DNA of 43,669 nt from Clostridia bacterium (GCA_017518975.1 JAFWTH010000180.1:1-43669); one strand, 5' to 3'. Counted from the first letter of the stretch, positions 15,508 to 23,563 are shown. The notes: generated by a model not told the origin, from the sequence alone. Program-made: numbers and translations.

Positions 15508-15567
15508 AAAGTTCTCTTGAAATGGGGCCCAACCCATTTCACCCGGCTTCGCCGGGACGAGAACTTT
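15508..15567. repeat. Perfect three-way-junction intergenic element
   Basis: An outer 9-bp stem AAAGTTCTC (15508-15516) with GAGAACTTT (15559-15567) encloses two perfect hairpins: GAAATGGG (15519-15526) with CCCATTTC (15533-15540), and CCCGGC (15542-15547) with GCCGGG (15551-15556). No mismatches occur in any helix and no T tract follows. A further small hairpin lies at 15482-15493. Confidence 0.85.
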
Positions 15568-15611
15568 ACGGTGATACCCATTTAATAAAGCGTTTTCTTC
15601 ATTTACGCGTT

Positions 15612-15636
15612 ATTCTGAGCGAAGTCGAAGAATCTG
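15612..15636. repeat. Solo arm of the 1184-1296 repeat family
   Basis: TTCTGAGCGAAGTCGAAGAA (15613-15632) matches the right arm of the inverted repeat near 1249-1296. It ends directly before the ribosome binding region of the decarboxylase gene, so the repeat forms part of that gene's 5' leader. Confidence 0.7.
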
Positions 15637-15651
15637 AAAAGGCAACGAAAA

Positions 15652-17067
15652 ATGGACAATGACAATAAATCCATCGCCGGACTGCTTGCGGAGTACGCGA
15701 AGTCGGACGTCCTGCCGATGCATATGCCCGGCCACAAGAGGAATATGCTCGGAGCGGATTATCTCTCCGTTCCCGCGGCATCGGTCGATATAACCGAGAT
15801 CGACGGATTCGACGATCTCGGCGATCCGCGCGGGATCATCGCGGAATCGGAGCGGCTCGCCGCATCCCTTTGGGGATCGGACGTAGTCCTCTATTCGGTG
15901 AACGGGAGCACCTCGTGCGTTCTCGCCGCGGTCACCGCCGTATGCCGCGAGGGGGCGCCCGCCGTCGTCGCGCGCAACTGTCACAAATCCGTTTTTCACG
16001 CGCTCGAGTTGTCCGGAGCGGTCCCCGTCTTTATCGCTCCGCCGAAAACGGCGCTCGGTCTTCCGGGATCCGTCACGCCGGAGTCGGTACGGACCGCGCT
16101 TGAGAAGACCCCGGACGCGTCAGCCGTCATACTCACCTCGCCGACTTACGAGGGCGTTATCTCCGATATCGCCGGGATCGTCTCCGCCGCGCACGAACGC
16201 GGCGTTCCCGTGATCGTCGACGAGGCGCACGGCGCGCATCTCGGGCTTTTCGGGGTATTCCCGGAGGGGGCGGTAAGATGCGGCGCGGACGTCGCGATCC
16301 ATTCCCTTCACAAAACGCTCCGCTCGCTTACGCAGACCGCGGCGCTGTCCGTGTCGGGAAGTCTCGTCGACCGCGATGAGATCCGCCGGCGCATGGCGAT
16401 GTTCGGGACGAGTTCGCCCTCGTATCTCCTCATCTCTTCGATCGACGGAGAGGTACGGTCGCTCCTCGACGGAAGGGGTTCTTCCCTGTCGCGCTGGCTC
16501 GGGGCGGTGACGGAAACGAGAAAAAAACTCGGCGCGCTTGACAATCTGACCGTCCCCGACCTTTCGGAGGATCCCGCCGCTTTCGCTGCCGATCCGTCGA
16601 AGATATATATCGACTCGCACGGGGTCGGGATCCGCGGCGCGGTGATCGCAAAAGTTCTGCGCAATCTGCGCGTGGAAGCCGAGGCGGTCTACCCGTACGG
16701 CGTCCTCGCCATGACGGGCGAGGGAGACGATCAAAAGACGCTCCGCAGGTTTTCGGACGCGCTTTTCGAGGTCGACCGGAAGATCGAAAAAAGAGAGCCC
16801 GCCGTCCCGGACAAGACCGTCTTCATTCCCGAGCGCGTCAAAACGGCGCGTGAAGCGCTGGCGGAAAAACGCGTCCGCACCCCGCTCGACGGCGCGGAGG
16901 GGACGGTTTGTGCGGAATATATCTTCGCCTACCCGCCCGGGGTGCCGATAGTAATACCCGGCGAAAGGATCGCACGCGAGACCGTCCTCGCGATACGCGA
17001 AGCGCTTGATTCCGGCATTCGGGTCGTGGGACTCGAAGGGGACTCCGTCCTCACGGTCGAAAATTGA
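15652..17067 (+). CDS. Orn/Lys/Arg decarboxylase-family PLP enzyme, 471 aa
   Basis: A fold-type I PLP enzyme of the short SpeA/YaaO-like group. The N-terminus LPMHMPGHKRN is the family signature. The PLP site is intact: Asp in VIVDEAHGAHLG near residue 185 and the Schiff-base lysine in HSLHKTLRSLTQTAAL near 220. The C-terminal domain has the expected YIFAYPPGVPIVIPGE block near 425. Expected reaction: decarboxylation of arginine, lysine or ornithine in polyamine synthesis or acid resistance; substrate cannot be decided. It lacks the wing domain of inducible enterobacterial decarboxylases. Its start follows AAAGG, beside a repeat arm. The usual downstream partners tmk and holB are absent here. 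Confidence 0.88.
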   Translation: MDNDNKSIAGLLAEYAKSDVLPMHMPGHKRNMLGADYLSVPAASVDITEIDGFDDLGDPRGIIAESERLAASLWGSDVVLYSVNGSTSCVLAAVTAVCREGAPAVVARNCHKSVFHALELSGAVPVFIAPPKTALGLPGSVTPESVRTALEKTPDASAVILTSPTYEGVISDIAGIVSAAHERGVPVIVDEAHGAHLGLFGVFPEGAVRCGADVAIHSLHKTLRSLTQTAALSVSGSLVDRDEIRRRMAMFGTSSPSYLLISSIDGEVRSLLDGRGSSLSRWLGAVTETRKKLGALDNLTVPDLSEDPAAFAADPSKIYIDSHGVGIRGAVIAKVLRNLRVEAEAVYPYGVLAMTGEGDDQKTLRRFSDALFEVDRKIEKREPAVPDKTVFIPERVKTAREALAEKRVRTPLDGAEGTVCAEYIFAYPPGVPIVIPGERIARETVLAIREALDSGIRVVGLEGDSVLTVEN

Positions 17068-17077
17068 CCCGCGTCTA

Positions 17078-17107
17078 TTGACAAGTATTCTGCGCGTATG
17101 ATATAAT
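17078..17107 (+). promoter_or_regulatory. Near-consensus promoter of the SCIFF operon
   Basis: TTGACA (17078-17083) and TATAAT (17102-17107) with an 18-bp spacer and an extended -10 TG at 17099-17100. A leader hairpin TGCGGC-GTC-GCCGCA follows at 17124-17138, before AGAGGAG. Confidence 0.92.
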
Positions 17108-17159
17108 TTTTAAGTAAGAAAAGTGCGGCGTCGCCGCATTAAAAGAGGAGACGGTTACT

Positions 17160-17306
17160 ATGAAAAGAATAAAGACTGTTGCCACGAGAGATCTCAAGAA
17201 GAGCGTTAAGTGCGGAGGATGCGGCGAGTGCCAGACCTCCTGCCAGTCCGCCTGCAAGACCTCCTGCGGCGTCGCAAATCAGAAATGCGAGAATAGCAAC
17301 AAGTAA
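17160..17306 (+). CDS. SCIFF ribosomally made peptide precursor, 48 aa
   Basis: The small frame MKRIKTVATRDLKKSVKCGG continues through CGECQTSCQSACKTSC to end CENSNK and matches SCIFF (six cysteines in forty-five residues), a peptide almost universal in Clostridia and matured by a radical SAM SPASM enzyme into a thioether-crosslinked (ranthipeptide) product. AGAGGAG at 17144-17150 and a strong promoter support the start. Cysteines lie at 18, 21, 24, 28, 32, 36 and 43, so there are seven rather than six. As I recall, the characterised crosslink joins Cys32 to Thr37 in related peptides; here residue 37 is Gly. The maturase follows 69 bp downstream. The mature function of SCIFF is not known. Confidence 0.95.
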   Translation: MKRIKTVATRDLKKSVKCGGCGECQTSCQSACKTSCGVANQKCENSNK

Positions 17307-17321
17307 AAACGAAAAAACCCG

Positions 17322-17362
17322 AAATCGCCGCCGGTCGATCTCTGATCGCTCGGCGGCGGTTT
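17322..17362 (+). promoter_or_regulatory. Strong intercistronic hairpin between SCIFF peptide and maturase
   Basis: A 12-bp stem (17322-17333 with 17351-17362, one G-T wobble) is capped by a second helix CGATC-TCT-GATCG (17336-17348). Only TTT ends the stem, so it would be a leaky terminator or an mRNA-stabilising structure, expected to give much more peptide than enzyme. Confidence 0.75.
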
Positions 17363-17375
17363 GTACGGAGGGCAA

Positions 17376-18767
17376 ATGGTACATCTGTTTGAAAGCAACG
17401 GTTATTATATAGCGGTCGATCCGGCGTCCGGCTCGATCCATTCGCTCGACGAGGTCGCCTACGACGTGATCTCGCTCTTTGAGGAGAAAACGGAAGACGA
17501 GATCGTCGCGGCTCTTCTCGAAAAGTACCGGGGCCGCCCCGACGTGACGGAGGACGAGATACGCGAATGCGTCGGAGACGTCCGCGAACTCAAAGAGTCC
17601 GGAGTTCTGTTCTCGGAGGACGAGTTCCGCGATCTCGAGCCGAAGGACGAGAAGAGCCCGATCAAAGCGCTCTGTCTGCACGTCGCGCACACCTGCAACC
17701 TCAACTGCGAATACTGCTTCGCGGCGCAGGGCAAGTACGCGGGAGACGAGACCGGCAAACGTCCCGCTCTGATGAGCTTTGAGGTCGCTAAGGCATCGAT
17801 AGACTTTCTTATAAAAAATTCCGGCACGCGCCGCAATCTCGAGGTCGACTTTTTCGGCGGCGAGCCGCTTATGAACTTCGACGTCGTGAAGAAAGCCGTC
17901 GCCTACGCGCGCTCGGTCGAAAAGGAGGCGGGAAAGAACTTCCGCTTCACGTTGACGACGAACGGCGTTCTGCTCGACGACGAGGTGACCGAATACTGCA
18001 ACCGCGAGATGAACAACGTCGTCCTGTCCCTCGACGGGCGGCGCGAAGTCCACGACCGGTTCAGACGGTTTTACGACGGACGCGGCAGCTACGACGAGAT
18101 CGTCCCGAGGTTTCAGAGATTCGTCGAAAAGCGCGGGAACCGGTCGTACTACGTCCGCGGCACGTTCACGCACATGAATACGGATTTCACCCGGGATCTC
18201 TTCCACATGGCGGACCTCGGTTTCAGAGAACTCTCTATGGAGCCGGTCGTATCGAAGCCCGGCGACCCGTACGCCCTCACCGAGGACGATCTTCCCGTCC
18301 TCTTCGAGCAGTACGACATCCTCGCCTGCGAGATGCTGAAGCGCGAGCGCGAGGGCGATCCGATCACGTTTTATCACTATATGATCGACCTCACAGAGGG
18401 ACCGTGCATATACAAACGGATAACCGGGTGCGGCTCGGGGTTCGAGTACATGGCGGTGACGCCGTGGGGCGAGCTCTTCCCGTGCCATCAGTTCGTCAAC
18501 GATCCCGAATATTCGCTCGGAAACGTTTTCGAGGGCGTGAAAAATCCCACCCTTTCGGAAAAGTTCCGGAATTGCGGCGTCTACTCGCACCCCGAGTGCG
18601 CCGAATGCTGGGCGCGCCTCTGGTGCGCCGGCGGCTGCGCCGCCAACGCCTACCACGCGACCGGCGATATCTCGGGCATTTACGAGTACGGCTGCCGGCT
18701 CTTCCGCCACCGCCTCGAATGCGCGATCATGATGAACGTCGCGCGGGAGGAAGAAAAACAGGACTGA
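17376..18767 (+). CDS. SCIFF maturase, radical SAM/SPASM thioether synthase, 463 aa
   Basis: Installs the sulfur-to-alpha-carbon thioether in SCIFF using a 5'-deoxyadenosyl radical. Residues 1-80 form a PqqD-like peptide recognition element (HLFESNGYYIAVDPASGSIH). The SAM cluster motif is HTCNLNCEYCFAAQG with Cys107, Cys111 and Cys114. The SPASM region near residues 345-450 carries auxiliary-cluster cysteines in ITGCGSGFEYMAVTPWGELF, CHQF, HPECAECWARLWCAGGCAAN and YGCRLF. Length is normal for the family. The ATG at 17376 follows CGGAGGG; a longer frame begins inside the hairpin and is rejected. It is second in a two-gene operon with its substrate and is followed by a terminator. Confidence 0.95.
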   Translation: MVHLFESNGYYIAVDPASGSIHSLDEVAYDVISLFEEKTEDEIVAALLEKYRGRPDVTEDEIRECVGDVRELKESGVLFSEDEFRDLEPKDEKSPIKALCLHVAHTCNLNCEYCFAAQGKYAGDETGKRPALMSFEVAKASIDFLIKNSGTRRNLEVDFFGGEPLMNFDVVKKAVAYARSVEKEAGKNFRFTLTTNGVLLDDEVTEYCNREMNNVVLSLDGRREVHDRFRRFYDGRGSYDEIVPRFQRFVEKRGNRSYYVRGTFTHMNTDFTRDLFHMADLGFRELSMEPVVSKPGDPYALTEDDLPVLFEQYDILACEMLKREREGDPITFYHYMIDLTEGPCIYKRITGCGSGFEYMAVTPWGELFPCHQFVNDPEYSLGNVFEGVKNPTLSEKFRNCGVYSHPECAECWARLWCAGGCAANAYHATGDISGIYEYGCRLFRHRLECAIMMNVAREEEKQD

Positions 18768-18778
18768 ACAGAATAGTG

Positions 18779-18818
18779 AAAACGCCAGTCCCGCAAGGGT
18801 TTCCGGCGTTTTTTTTGA
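18779..18818 (+). terminator. Terminator after SCIFF maturase
   Basis: AAAACGCC pairs with GGCGTTTT around an inner CCC-GCAA-GGG hairpin, followed by a run of T residues. Confidence 0.85.
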
Positions 18819-18903
18819 GCGGTTTCGACCAAGTTTTCTATGATAGCTTTGATAAAACGCAAGATATAAATCGCGAAATCTTCTGATAAAGCGCAAGGTA
18901 TGA

Positions 18904-18935
18904 AAAAGCGTACCGGTGTTTACCGATACGCTTTT
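18904..18935 (-). terminator. Terminator of the AbrB/ABC/phosphodiesterase operon
   Basis: AAAAGCGTACCGGT (18904-18917) pairs with ACCGATACGCTTTT (18922-18935) with one mismatch; T-rich flanks exist on both strands. Between this and the preceding terminator, GATAAA-CGCAAG-TAT-like sequence occurs twice (about 18849-18866 and 18884-18901). Confidence 0.8.
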
Positions 18936-18952
18936 CTCTTATTATTTACCGG

Positions 18953-21718
18953 TCAGTTCGTCTTATCTCTGTAAAGGAAGGTCACTATCTGCGCGCGGGT
19001 ACACGTGCTCGCGGGGCTGAAGGTTTTATCCGTCGTACCGTTCGTGACTCCCTTTCCGACCGCCCAGAGGACGGCGGCCGAGAAATAATCCGATTTTTTC
19101 ACGTCCGTGAAGCTTGAGGACTCGCTTTTCGGCTTCGGCTCGCCGTTCGCGCGCCAGAGGAACGTGACGATCTGTCCGCGGGTACACGGCTCTCCGGGGC
19201 TGAACGAATTCCTGTCCGTACCGAGCGTGATCCCCTTTTCGACCGCCCAGAGAACGGCTTTGCAGTAATACACATCCGACTTCACGTCCCTGAAGGGGTT
19301 TGTCGCGCCCGTTGGTTCGGGCGATCCCGCGGCGCGCCACAGAAGCGTGACGACCTGCGCGCGGGTGCAGGGATCGGCGGGCGAGAACTTACCGTCTCCC
19401 GTCCCCGTCGTTATATCCATATTGACCGCCCACGTCACCGGGTCCTCGTAATATTCCCCCCTCTTAACGTCCGAGAACGCGGGATCCGGTCTGTACGCCT
19501 TCAGCGTCAGCACGTCCGAAGGATCCTCGATCGTGTCGCCTGCGTAATAATGTGTGATTTCAAATCCTTTCGGCTCGAGTTCCCATCCGAGAAGTCTGCC
19601 GCCCTTCGCGTCGGCGAACGAACGGTTCGACGGAGCAAAGAGCAGGAGGAATCCGTCGACCGGATCGGGCACCGGAACGTCGTTCACGGCGGATCCCGAT
19701 ACGAATCCGGTCGCGATGTATTTACCGTCCCGTTTTTCGACCGAATACATCACGTATTTGCTCGGGAACGCCGAGCCAACGCCGGAGAGATCCCTTACGG
19801 TCTGCGTTCTCCCCATCTCCACTATGATCATTCCGTCGTTTGAGTACCAGTTGTATTCGTTCAGGTGGGAGATCAGAATATCCTTTCCCTCCCTCTCCGG
19901 CGGCGGTTCCGGTCCGTCGTCGTCAGGCGAATCCCTGTCGACGCCGGGTCCGCCTTCCGTGACGGTCACGGTGACCGGAACGCTTATGAGAGAGTACGCG
20001 GTATTCGCCGCCGTCTCCGTCAGAACGGAGAAAACGACGGTCGCCGTTCCGGCTTTCTCGCCTACGATCCTTCCGTTTGAAACGGATACGCAATCCCCTT
20101 CGATGATCTTCGGCGTGACGTTTTTCGGAGCGACCGTTACTGTTTCCCCGGAATACGTCAGCGCCGTGATGCCGGGATCCGTTTTTTTGCCTGTCCCGAC
20201 CTCGATATCGCGCGCCGAAACTGACGTGAACATATCCGCCGCCCAGCCGACGTCGCTTGTGGTGATCCCGGACGCTCCCGAGAAGAACGCCCGGTCGTTG
20301 CTGTAATAATTGAACGTCCACGGCCACGTCGTCATTCCACGGTCGTTCGACACGGTCGCGTAAGCTCTCGTGGCGGAACCGGAGAAGTTTATCGAACTGT
20401 TGATGGACGACGCCGTTTTGAGATTCGAAAAGAAGCAGGCGAGAGCGGCGTCCGTCTCCGCGACGCCCGTCGATACGCCGCCGAGATAACCCGTCGACAT
20501 TCCGGGAAGATTCCCTTCTCCGTAAGTCCTTGAGAGCATCGACGCGTTGAATGAGATGACGTCGACCTGATCCTCCATTCCGTACTCTTTTACGATCCGA
20601 GCGACCCCGTCGACGGAAGCGAGGTTGCTTCCTTTGAGTTCAATGAAAACGCGATGCCCGGGATAAAGAGCGAGCAGTTCGAGCACTTCCTCAAGCGTCG
20701 GGACTTTAAGATCTGTCACTTCGCCGAGGCGGTACTTCCCGGGACAATACACGTCGCTCACAATATTGTATTCTCTTATCTCTTCAAGCGTCATCTCGCC
20801 TATCGAAAGAGGTCCGTCGTAGTTAGTCGTCCTGTTTATCGATCCGTCGTGCATTACGACTATATGACCGTCCTTCGTTATATCGACGTCGATCTCGAAT
20901 ATCTCGCCGCCGTTTTCCAGCGCTTCCCTGAAAGAGTCGAGCGAGTTTTCCGGCGCGCGGGTTTCATATCCCCGGTGTCCGATAAACAGAGGAGTCCTGC
21001 TCACCGTTCCCGGATCGCAGTACGTGTTTATCGCGTCCGCTATCGCGCCGTCGTCGGAGCCGATGATCCCGTTGCATCCCGACGCGAGCGTGCGGAGGAT
21101 ATCCGCGGTCCCGCCGTCGCCGACGTCGACCCACACGGCGATCGCGAGCGACTGGAGCGCACGTACGTTGCGGACGTTGGCAAACTCCGGTCCCGTGACG
21201 CAGAACGTCGCGGGGGCTCGGCGGACCGCGCTTCTGATCGCGTCCGCCTCTTTTGACGTCATCTCCCCGTTCGGAAGCGTGACCTCAAGACCCGTGCGGA
21301 TATACGCCGACTTCGCGCGCGCCAGAGCGAGCAAAGACGGATCCGCCGAAATCACGGTAATATCGTAAAACGAGTTCTCTTCGGAGTCTGCGTACAGCGC
21401 TTCGATCTGTGCGGTCTCAGTCACTTTGATCACGGGGATCGTCGTCGAGGCGCGGCACGCGTCGAACAGATCGCCGAAGTCGGAGACGTCGTCTCCGTCG
21501 ACCAGGATCTGTGAAGGCGCGGAATGCGCGGAAAGGATCTCTTTGTACGAATCGGGTCCCGCCGCCTCGCGTAAGATCGCGAGCGGATTCTCAAGCGTCG
21601 CTGCGGGGTGAGATATATTCAAAAGTTCACCGCCGTCGTCAGCCGCCGCGGGAAGCGCAAAGAGCGCCGCCCCGGACAGCATCAGGAAGGCGAGCAGCAA
21701 TGAAACGGTCTTTTTCAT
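18953..21718 (-). CDS. S-layer-anchored glycerophosphodiester phosphodiesterase, 921 aa
   Basis: Secreted enzyme expected to hydrolyse glycerophosphodiesters, possibly teichoic-acid or lipid-derived. Signal peptide about residues 1-26. Residues 40-235 resemble the second half of a GDPD barrel (WVDVGDGGTADILRTLASGC then NGIIGSDDGAI) without catalytic residues. The complete GDPD domain covers about 243-500 with GHRGYETRAPENS (His, Arg, Glu), EIDVDITKDGHIVVMHD (Glu, Asp, His) and HRVFIELKG. A bacterial Ig-like region (505-590), a Pro/Asp linker, another beta-rich module and three SLH repeats (748-918) complete it. Only 17 bp separates it from the upstream permease gene, with GAGGG before the ATG, so it is in the exporter operon. 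Confidence 0.92.
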   Translation of the reverse strand: MKKTVSLLLAFLMLSGAALFALPAAADDGGELLNISHPAATLENPLAILREAAGPDSYKEILSAHSAPSQILVDGDDVSDFGDLFDACRASTTIPVIKVTETAQIEALYADSEENSFYDITVISADPSLLALARAKSAYIRTGLEVTLPNGEMTSKEADAIRSAVRRAPATFCVTGPEFANVRNVRALQSLAIAVWVDVGDGGTADILRTLASGCNGIIGSDDGAIADAINTYCDPGTVSRTPLFIGHRGYETRAPENSLDSFREALENGGEIFEIDVDITKDGHIVVMHDGSINRTTNYDGPLSIGEMTLEEIREYNIVSDVYCPGKYRLGEVTDLKVPTLEEVLELLALYPGHRVFIELKGSNLASVDGVARIVKEYGMEDQVDVISFNASMLSRTYGEGNLPGMSTGYLGGVSTGVAETDAALACFFSNLKTASSINSSINFSGSATRAYATVSNDRGMTTWPWTFNYYSNDRAFFSGASGITTSDVGWAADMFTSVSARDIEVGTGKKTDPGITALTYSGETVTVAPKNVTPKIIEGDCVSVSNGRIVGEKAGTATVVFSVLTETAANTAYSLISVPVTVTVTEGGPGVDRDSPDDDGPEPPPEREGKDILISHLNEYNWYSNDGMIIVEMGRTQTVRDLSGVGSAFPSKYVMYSVEKRDGKYIATGFVSGSAVNDVPVPDPVDGFLLLFAPSNRSFADAKGGRLLGWELEPKGFEITHYYAGDTIEDPSDVLTLKAYRPDPAFSDVKRGEYYEDPVTWAVNMDITTGTGDGKFSPADPCTRAQVVTLLWRAAGSPEPTGATNPFRDVKSDVYYCKAVLWAVEKGITLGTDRNSFSPGEPCTRGQIVTFLWRANGEPKPKSESSSFTDVKKSDYFSAAVLWAVGKGVTNGTTDKTFSPASTCTRAQIVTFLYRDKTN

Positions 21719-21735
21719 TTTTTATTACCCTCTTT

Positions 21736-22500
21736 TTAAGTGTTTTTCGATCTCATTTTGCTTCTGAACGCGAAGATCGCTCCTACAAGCGCCGCGACCG
21801 CGTACGCCGCTACGATCAGGATAGGGACGAGGTGATCCTTCACGGGGTCGCCTCCGCCGGTAAGGGCAAGGCGCATAACGTCCGTCGCGTTTTTGAACGG
21901 CAGACACTTCATCACCGTCACCATTCCGGGATTCAGTCCCTCTATCGGGAACCACATTCCGGAAAGGACAGATTGCCCGGTAATGACCGCCGAGGAAACT
22001 CCGCCTATCGACTTCTCGCTGCAGATCGACCCGAACAGTATCCCGAGCCCGATGAACAAAATCGACGAAAGAAGAGCGATCGGAATGCATCTGAGCATAC
22101 CGACGCCTAAAATCGACGGGTCGATAATTCCGCCCACGATGAAGAAGAGGACGGTCTGAACGAGCGTCAGCGGGATCATCGCGATCGTGTATCCGAAAAT
22201 AAACTCATGCGAGCGCGCGCCGCAGACGTAAAGACGCGTCAGAAACGCGGTGTTCCTGTCCGTCGCAATCAGAAGACCTGTGAAAAGCGTCAGAAACGAC
22301 TGTGAGAAAACGACGATGCCCGGCGCGAGGTTCTTCATATCGAACTGCGGGGTAAGATCGTGGAAAATGCAGTAAAACAGAACTTCGAGAAGAAGAGGGA
22401 GCGCGATCAGAAAGATCAGTGAGAGCGGATCGCGGACGATCTCCTTCATATTCCTTTTCGCCAGGGTAAAAGTTTTAAACGTCTTACGCATCTTCCTCAC
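21736..22500 (-). CDS. ABC-2 type exporter permease, 254 aa
   Basis: Membrane subunit of an ABC-2 exporter. The N-terminus is basic, followed by RNMKEIVRDPLSLIFLIALP, typical of NatB/YadH-like permeases, and about six hydrophobic segments (near residues 27-45, 58-80, 105-125, 140-165, 170-190 and 220-240). The conserved GMWFPIEGLNPGMVTVMKCL element near 190 is characteristic of the fold. It overlaps the ATPase gene by 17 bp, so the two are coupled. The exported substrate (drug, sodium, lipid or peptide) cannot be inferred. The SLH phosphodiesterase gene follows directly. Confidence 0.9.
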   Translation of the reverse strand: MRKMRKTFKTFTLAKRNMKEIVRDPLSLIFLIALPLLLEVLFYCIFHDLTPQFDMKNLAPGIVVFSQSFLTLFTGLLIATDRNTAFLTRLYVCGARSHEFIFGYTIAMIPLTLVQTVLFFIVGGIIDPSILGVGMLRCIPIALLSSILFIGLGILFGSICSEKSIGGVSSAVITGQSVLSGMWFPIEGLNPGMVTVMKCLPFKNATDVMRLALTGGGDPVKDHLVPILIVAAYAVAALVGAIFAFRSKMRSKNT

Positions 22501-23218
22501 CTCCCGTCACGATCGAAACGAACGCATCCTCGACGTTTTCCTTCCCGGTTTTTTCGAACATCTCCTCTTTCGTTCCGACAAAAAGGAGTTTTCCGTCTTT
22601 CATAACGCCGATACGGTCGGACAGCGCCTCCGCCTCCTCCATGTAGTGAGTCGTGAGTATGATAGTCATCTTTCCCTTGAGATCACGGATCGCGCCCCAA
22701 AGCTCGCGCCGGGCGATGACGTCGAGGCCGAGCGTCGGTTCATCGAGGAAAAGGACCTTCGGGGACGATATGAGCGCGAGCGCGACGGAGAGTTTTCTCT
22801 GCCAGCCGCCCGAGAGTTTGCCCGCGTACCTTTTCGCGACCTTGCCGAGCCCGAAAACCGAATATACGCGCTTTTTGTCGTCCGCGATCTCATCTTTAGT
22901 ATGGCCGCGGAGCGCCGCGTAAAATTCAATGTTTTCATCGACCGTCAGTTTTCTCGCAATCGCGGTCTCCTGCATCGAAACGTCGATCGACTCTTTAACG
23001 GTATCGGGTTCCTTAACGACCGATCTGCCGCAGATCACGGCATCGCCCGCCGTCGGTATCGTCAGCCCCGACAGCATCTTGACAGTCGTCGTCTTCCCGG
23101 CTCCGTTGACTCCGAGCAGAGAAAAGAGTTCGCCCTCCCCGATCTCGAGATCGAGCCGGTCGACAGCAACGACGTCTTTGTACTCTTTGCGGAGCCCTTC
23201 AATCTTTATCGCCGTCAT
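22484..23218 (-). CDS. ABC transporter ATP-binding protein, 244 aa
   Basis: Energises the exporter formed with the downstream permease. Walker A is LLGVNGAGKTTTVKMLSG near residue 40, the signature KLSGGWQRKLSVALAL near 135, Walker B VLFLDEPTLGLD near 160 and the H-loop TTHYMEE near 192. The family is the DrrA/CcmA/NatA exporter class. ATG at 23218 was chosen because GGGAGG precedes it and MTAIKIEGLRKEYKD is the canonical beginning; the longer frame would overlap the regulator further. The start lies inside the end of the AbrB-like gene (20 bp overlap), which indicates translational coupling of regulator and exporter. Confidence 0.93.
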   Translation of the reverse strand: MTAIKIEGLRKEYKDVVAVDRLDLEIGEGELFSLLGVNGAGKTTTVKMLSGLTIPTAGDAVICGRSVVKEPDTVKESIDVSMQETAIARKLTVDENIEFYAALRGHTKDEIADDKKRVYSVFGLGKVAKRYAGKLSGGWQRKLSVALALISSPKVLFLDEPTLGLDVIARRELWGAIRDLKGKMTIILTTHYMEEAEALSDRIGVMKDGKLLFVGTKEEMFEKTGKENVEDAFVSIVTGGEEDA

Positions 23219-23414
23219 TTTGTCCCAAACCTCCCATCTCATAAAACAGATCAGCTTTGAGGAGCGCTATCCCTCTTTTTCTGTCTCCCAAAGCGATCAG
23301 AGTGTCGCCTTCTTTGATGTCGAACATCCGCCGCGCCTCGACGGGGATCGTTATCTGCCCCTTCGGCCCTACCTTAACGCTGACTATGAATCTTTCGTCT
23401 TTTTCGTCTTTCAA
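23199..23414 (-). CDS. AbrB/SpoVT-family transcriptional regulator, 71 aa
   Basis: A swapped-hairpin AbrB DNA-binding domain fills most of the protein: VSVKVGPKGQITIPVEARRM then FDIKEGDTLIALGDRKRGIA. Such proteins act as dimeric repressors. It begins with TTG at 23414, supported by AAGGAG and a closer CGGAG upstream; no in-frame ATG exists before residue 30. It is the first gene of the exporter operon, behind a consensus promoter, and overlaps the ATPase start. Autorepression of the operon is the natural inference. This is not a MazE antitoxin, since no toxin gene is nearby. Confidence 0.9.
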   Translation of the reverse strand: MKDEKDERFIVSVKVGPKGQITIPVEARRMFDIKEGDTLIALGDRKRGIALLKADLFYEMGGLGQNDGDKD

Positions 23415-23464
23415 GGTCTTCTCCGTCTCCTTTCTTATCTTTCTTACTTTTCTTACTATTCCGA

Positions 23465-23493
23465 ATTGTACACCTATTCTGCCCGGTTGTCAA
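23465..23493 (-). promoter_or_regulatory. Promoter of the AbrB-ABC exporter operon
   Basis: On the minus strand TTGACA (23488-23493) and TACAAT (23465-23470) are spaced by 17 bp. The leader that follows is unusually rich in repeated pyrimidine/purine blocks on the plus strand (CTTTCTTATCTTTCTTACTT), which could carry the regulator's operator. Confidence 0.9.
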
Positions 23494-23512
23494 TACGTTT
23501 TCGACCGGTTTC

Positions 23513-23541
23513 TTTACAAATCGCATTTTTTTTGATATATT
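23513..23541 (+). promoter_or_regulatory. Promoter of the SLH cysteine-peptidase-like gene
   Basis: TTTACA (23513-23518) and TATATT (23536-23541) with 17-bp spacing and a TG at 23533-23534. It is divergent from the exporter promoter only about 20 bp away, so the two could be co-regulated. Confidence 0.85.
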
Positions 23542-23563
23542 AGATTAAAAGGAGGTGAAGACC

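Noticed and set aside
17139..18896. Minus-strand open frame of about 585 codons opposite SCIFF and its maturase
   Set aside because: It mirrors two well-supported plus-strand genes and crosses their promoter and hairpins; the translation has no recognisable family.
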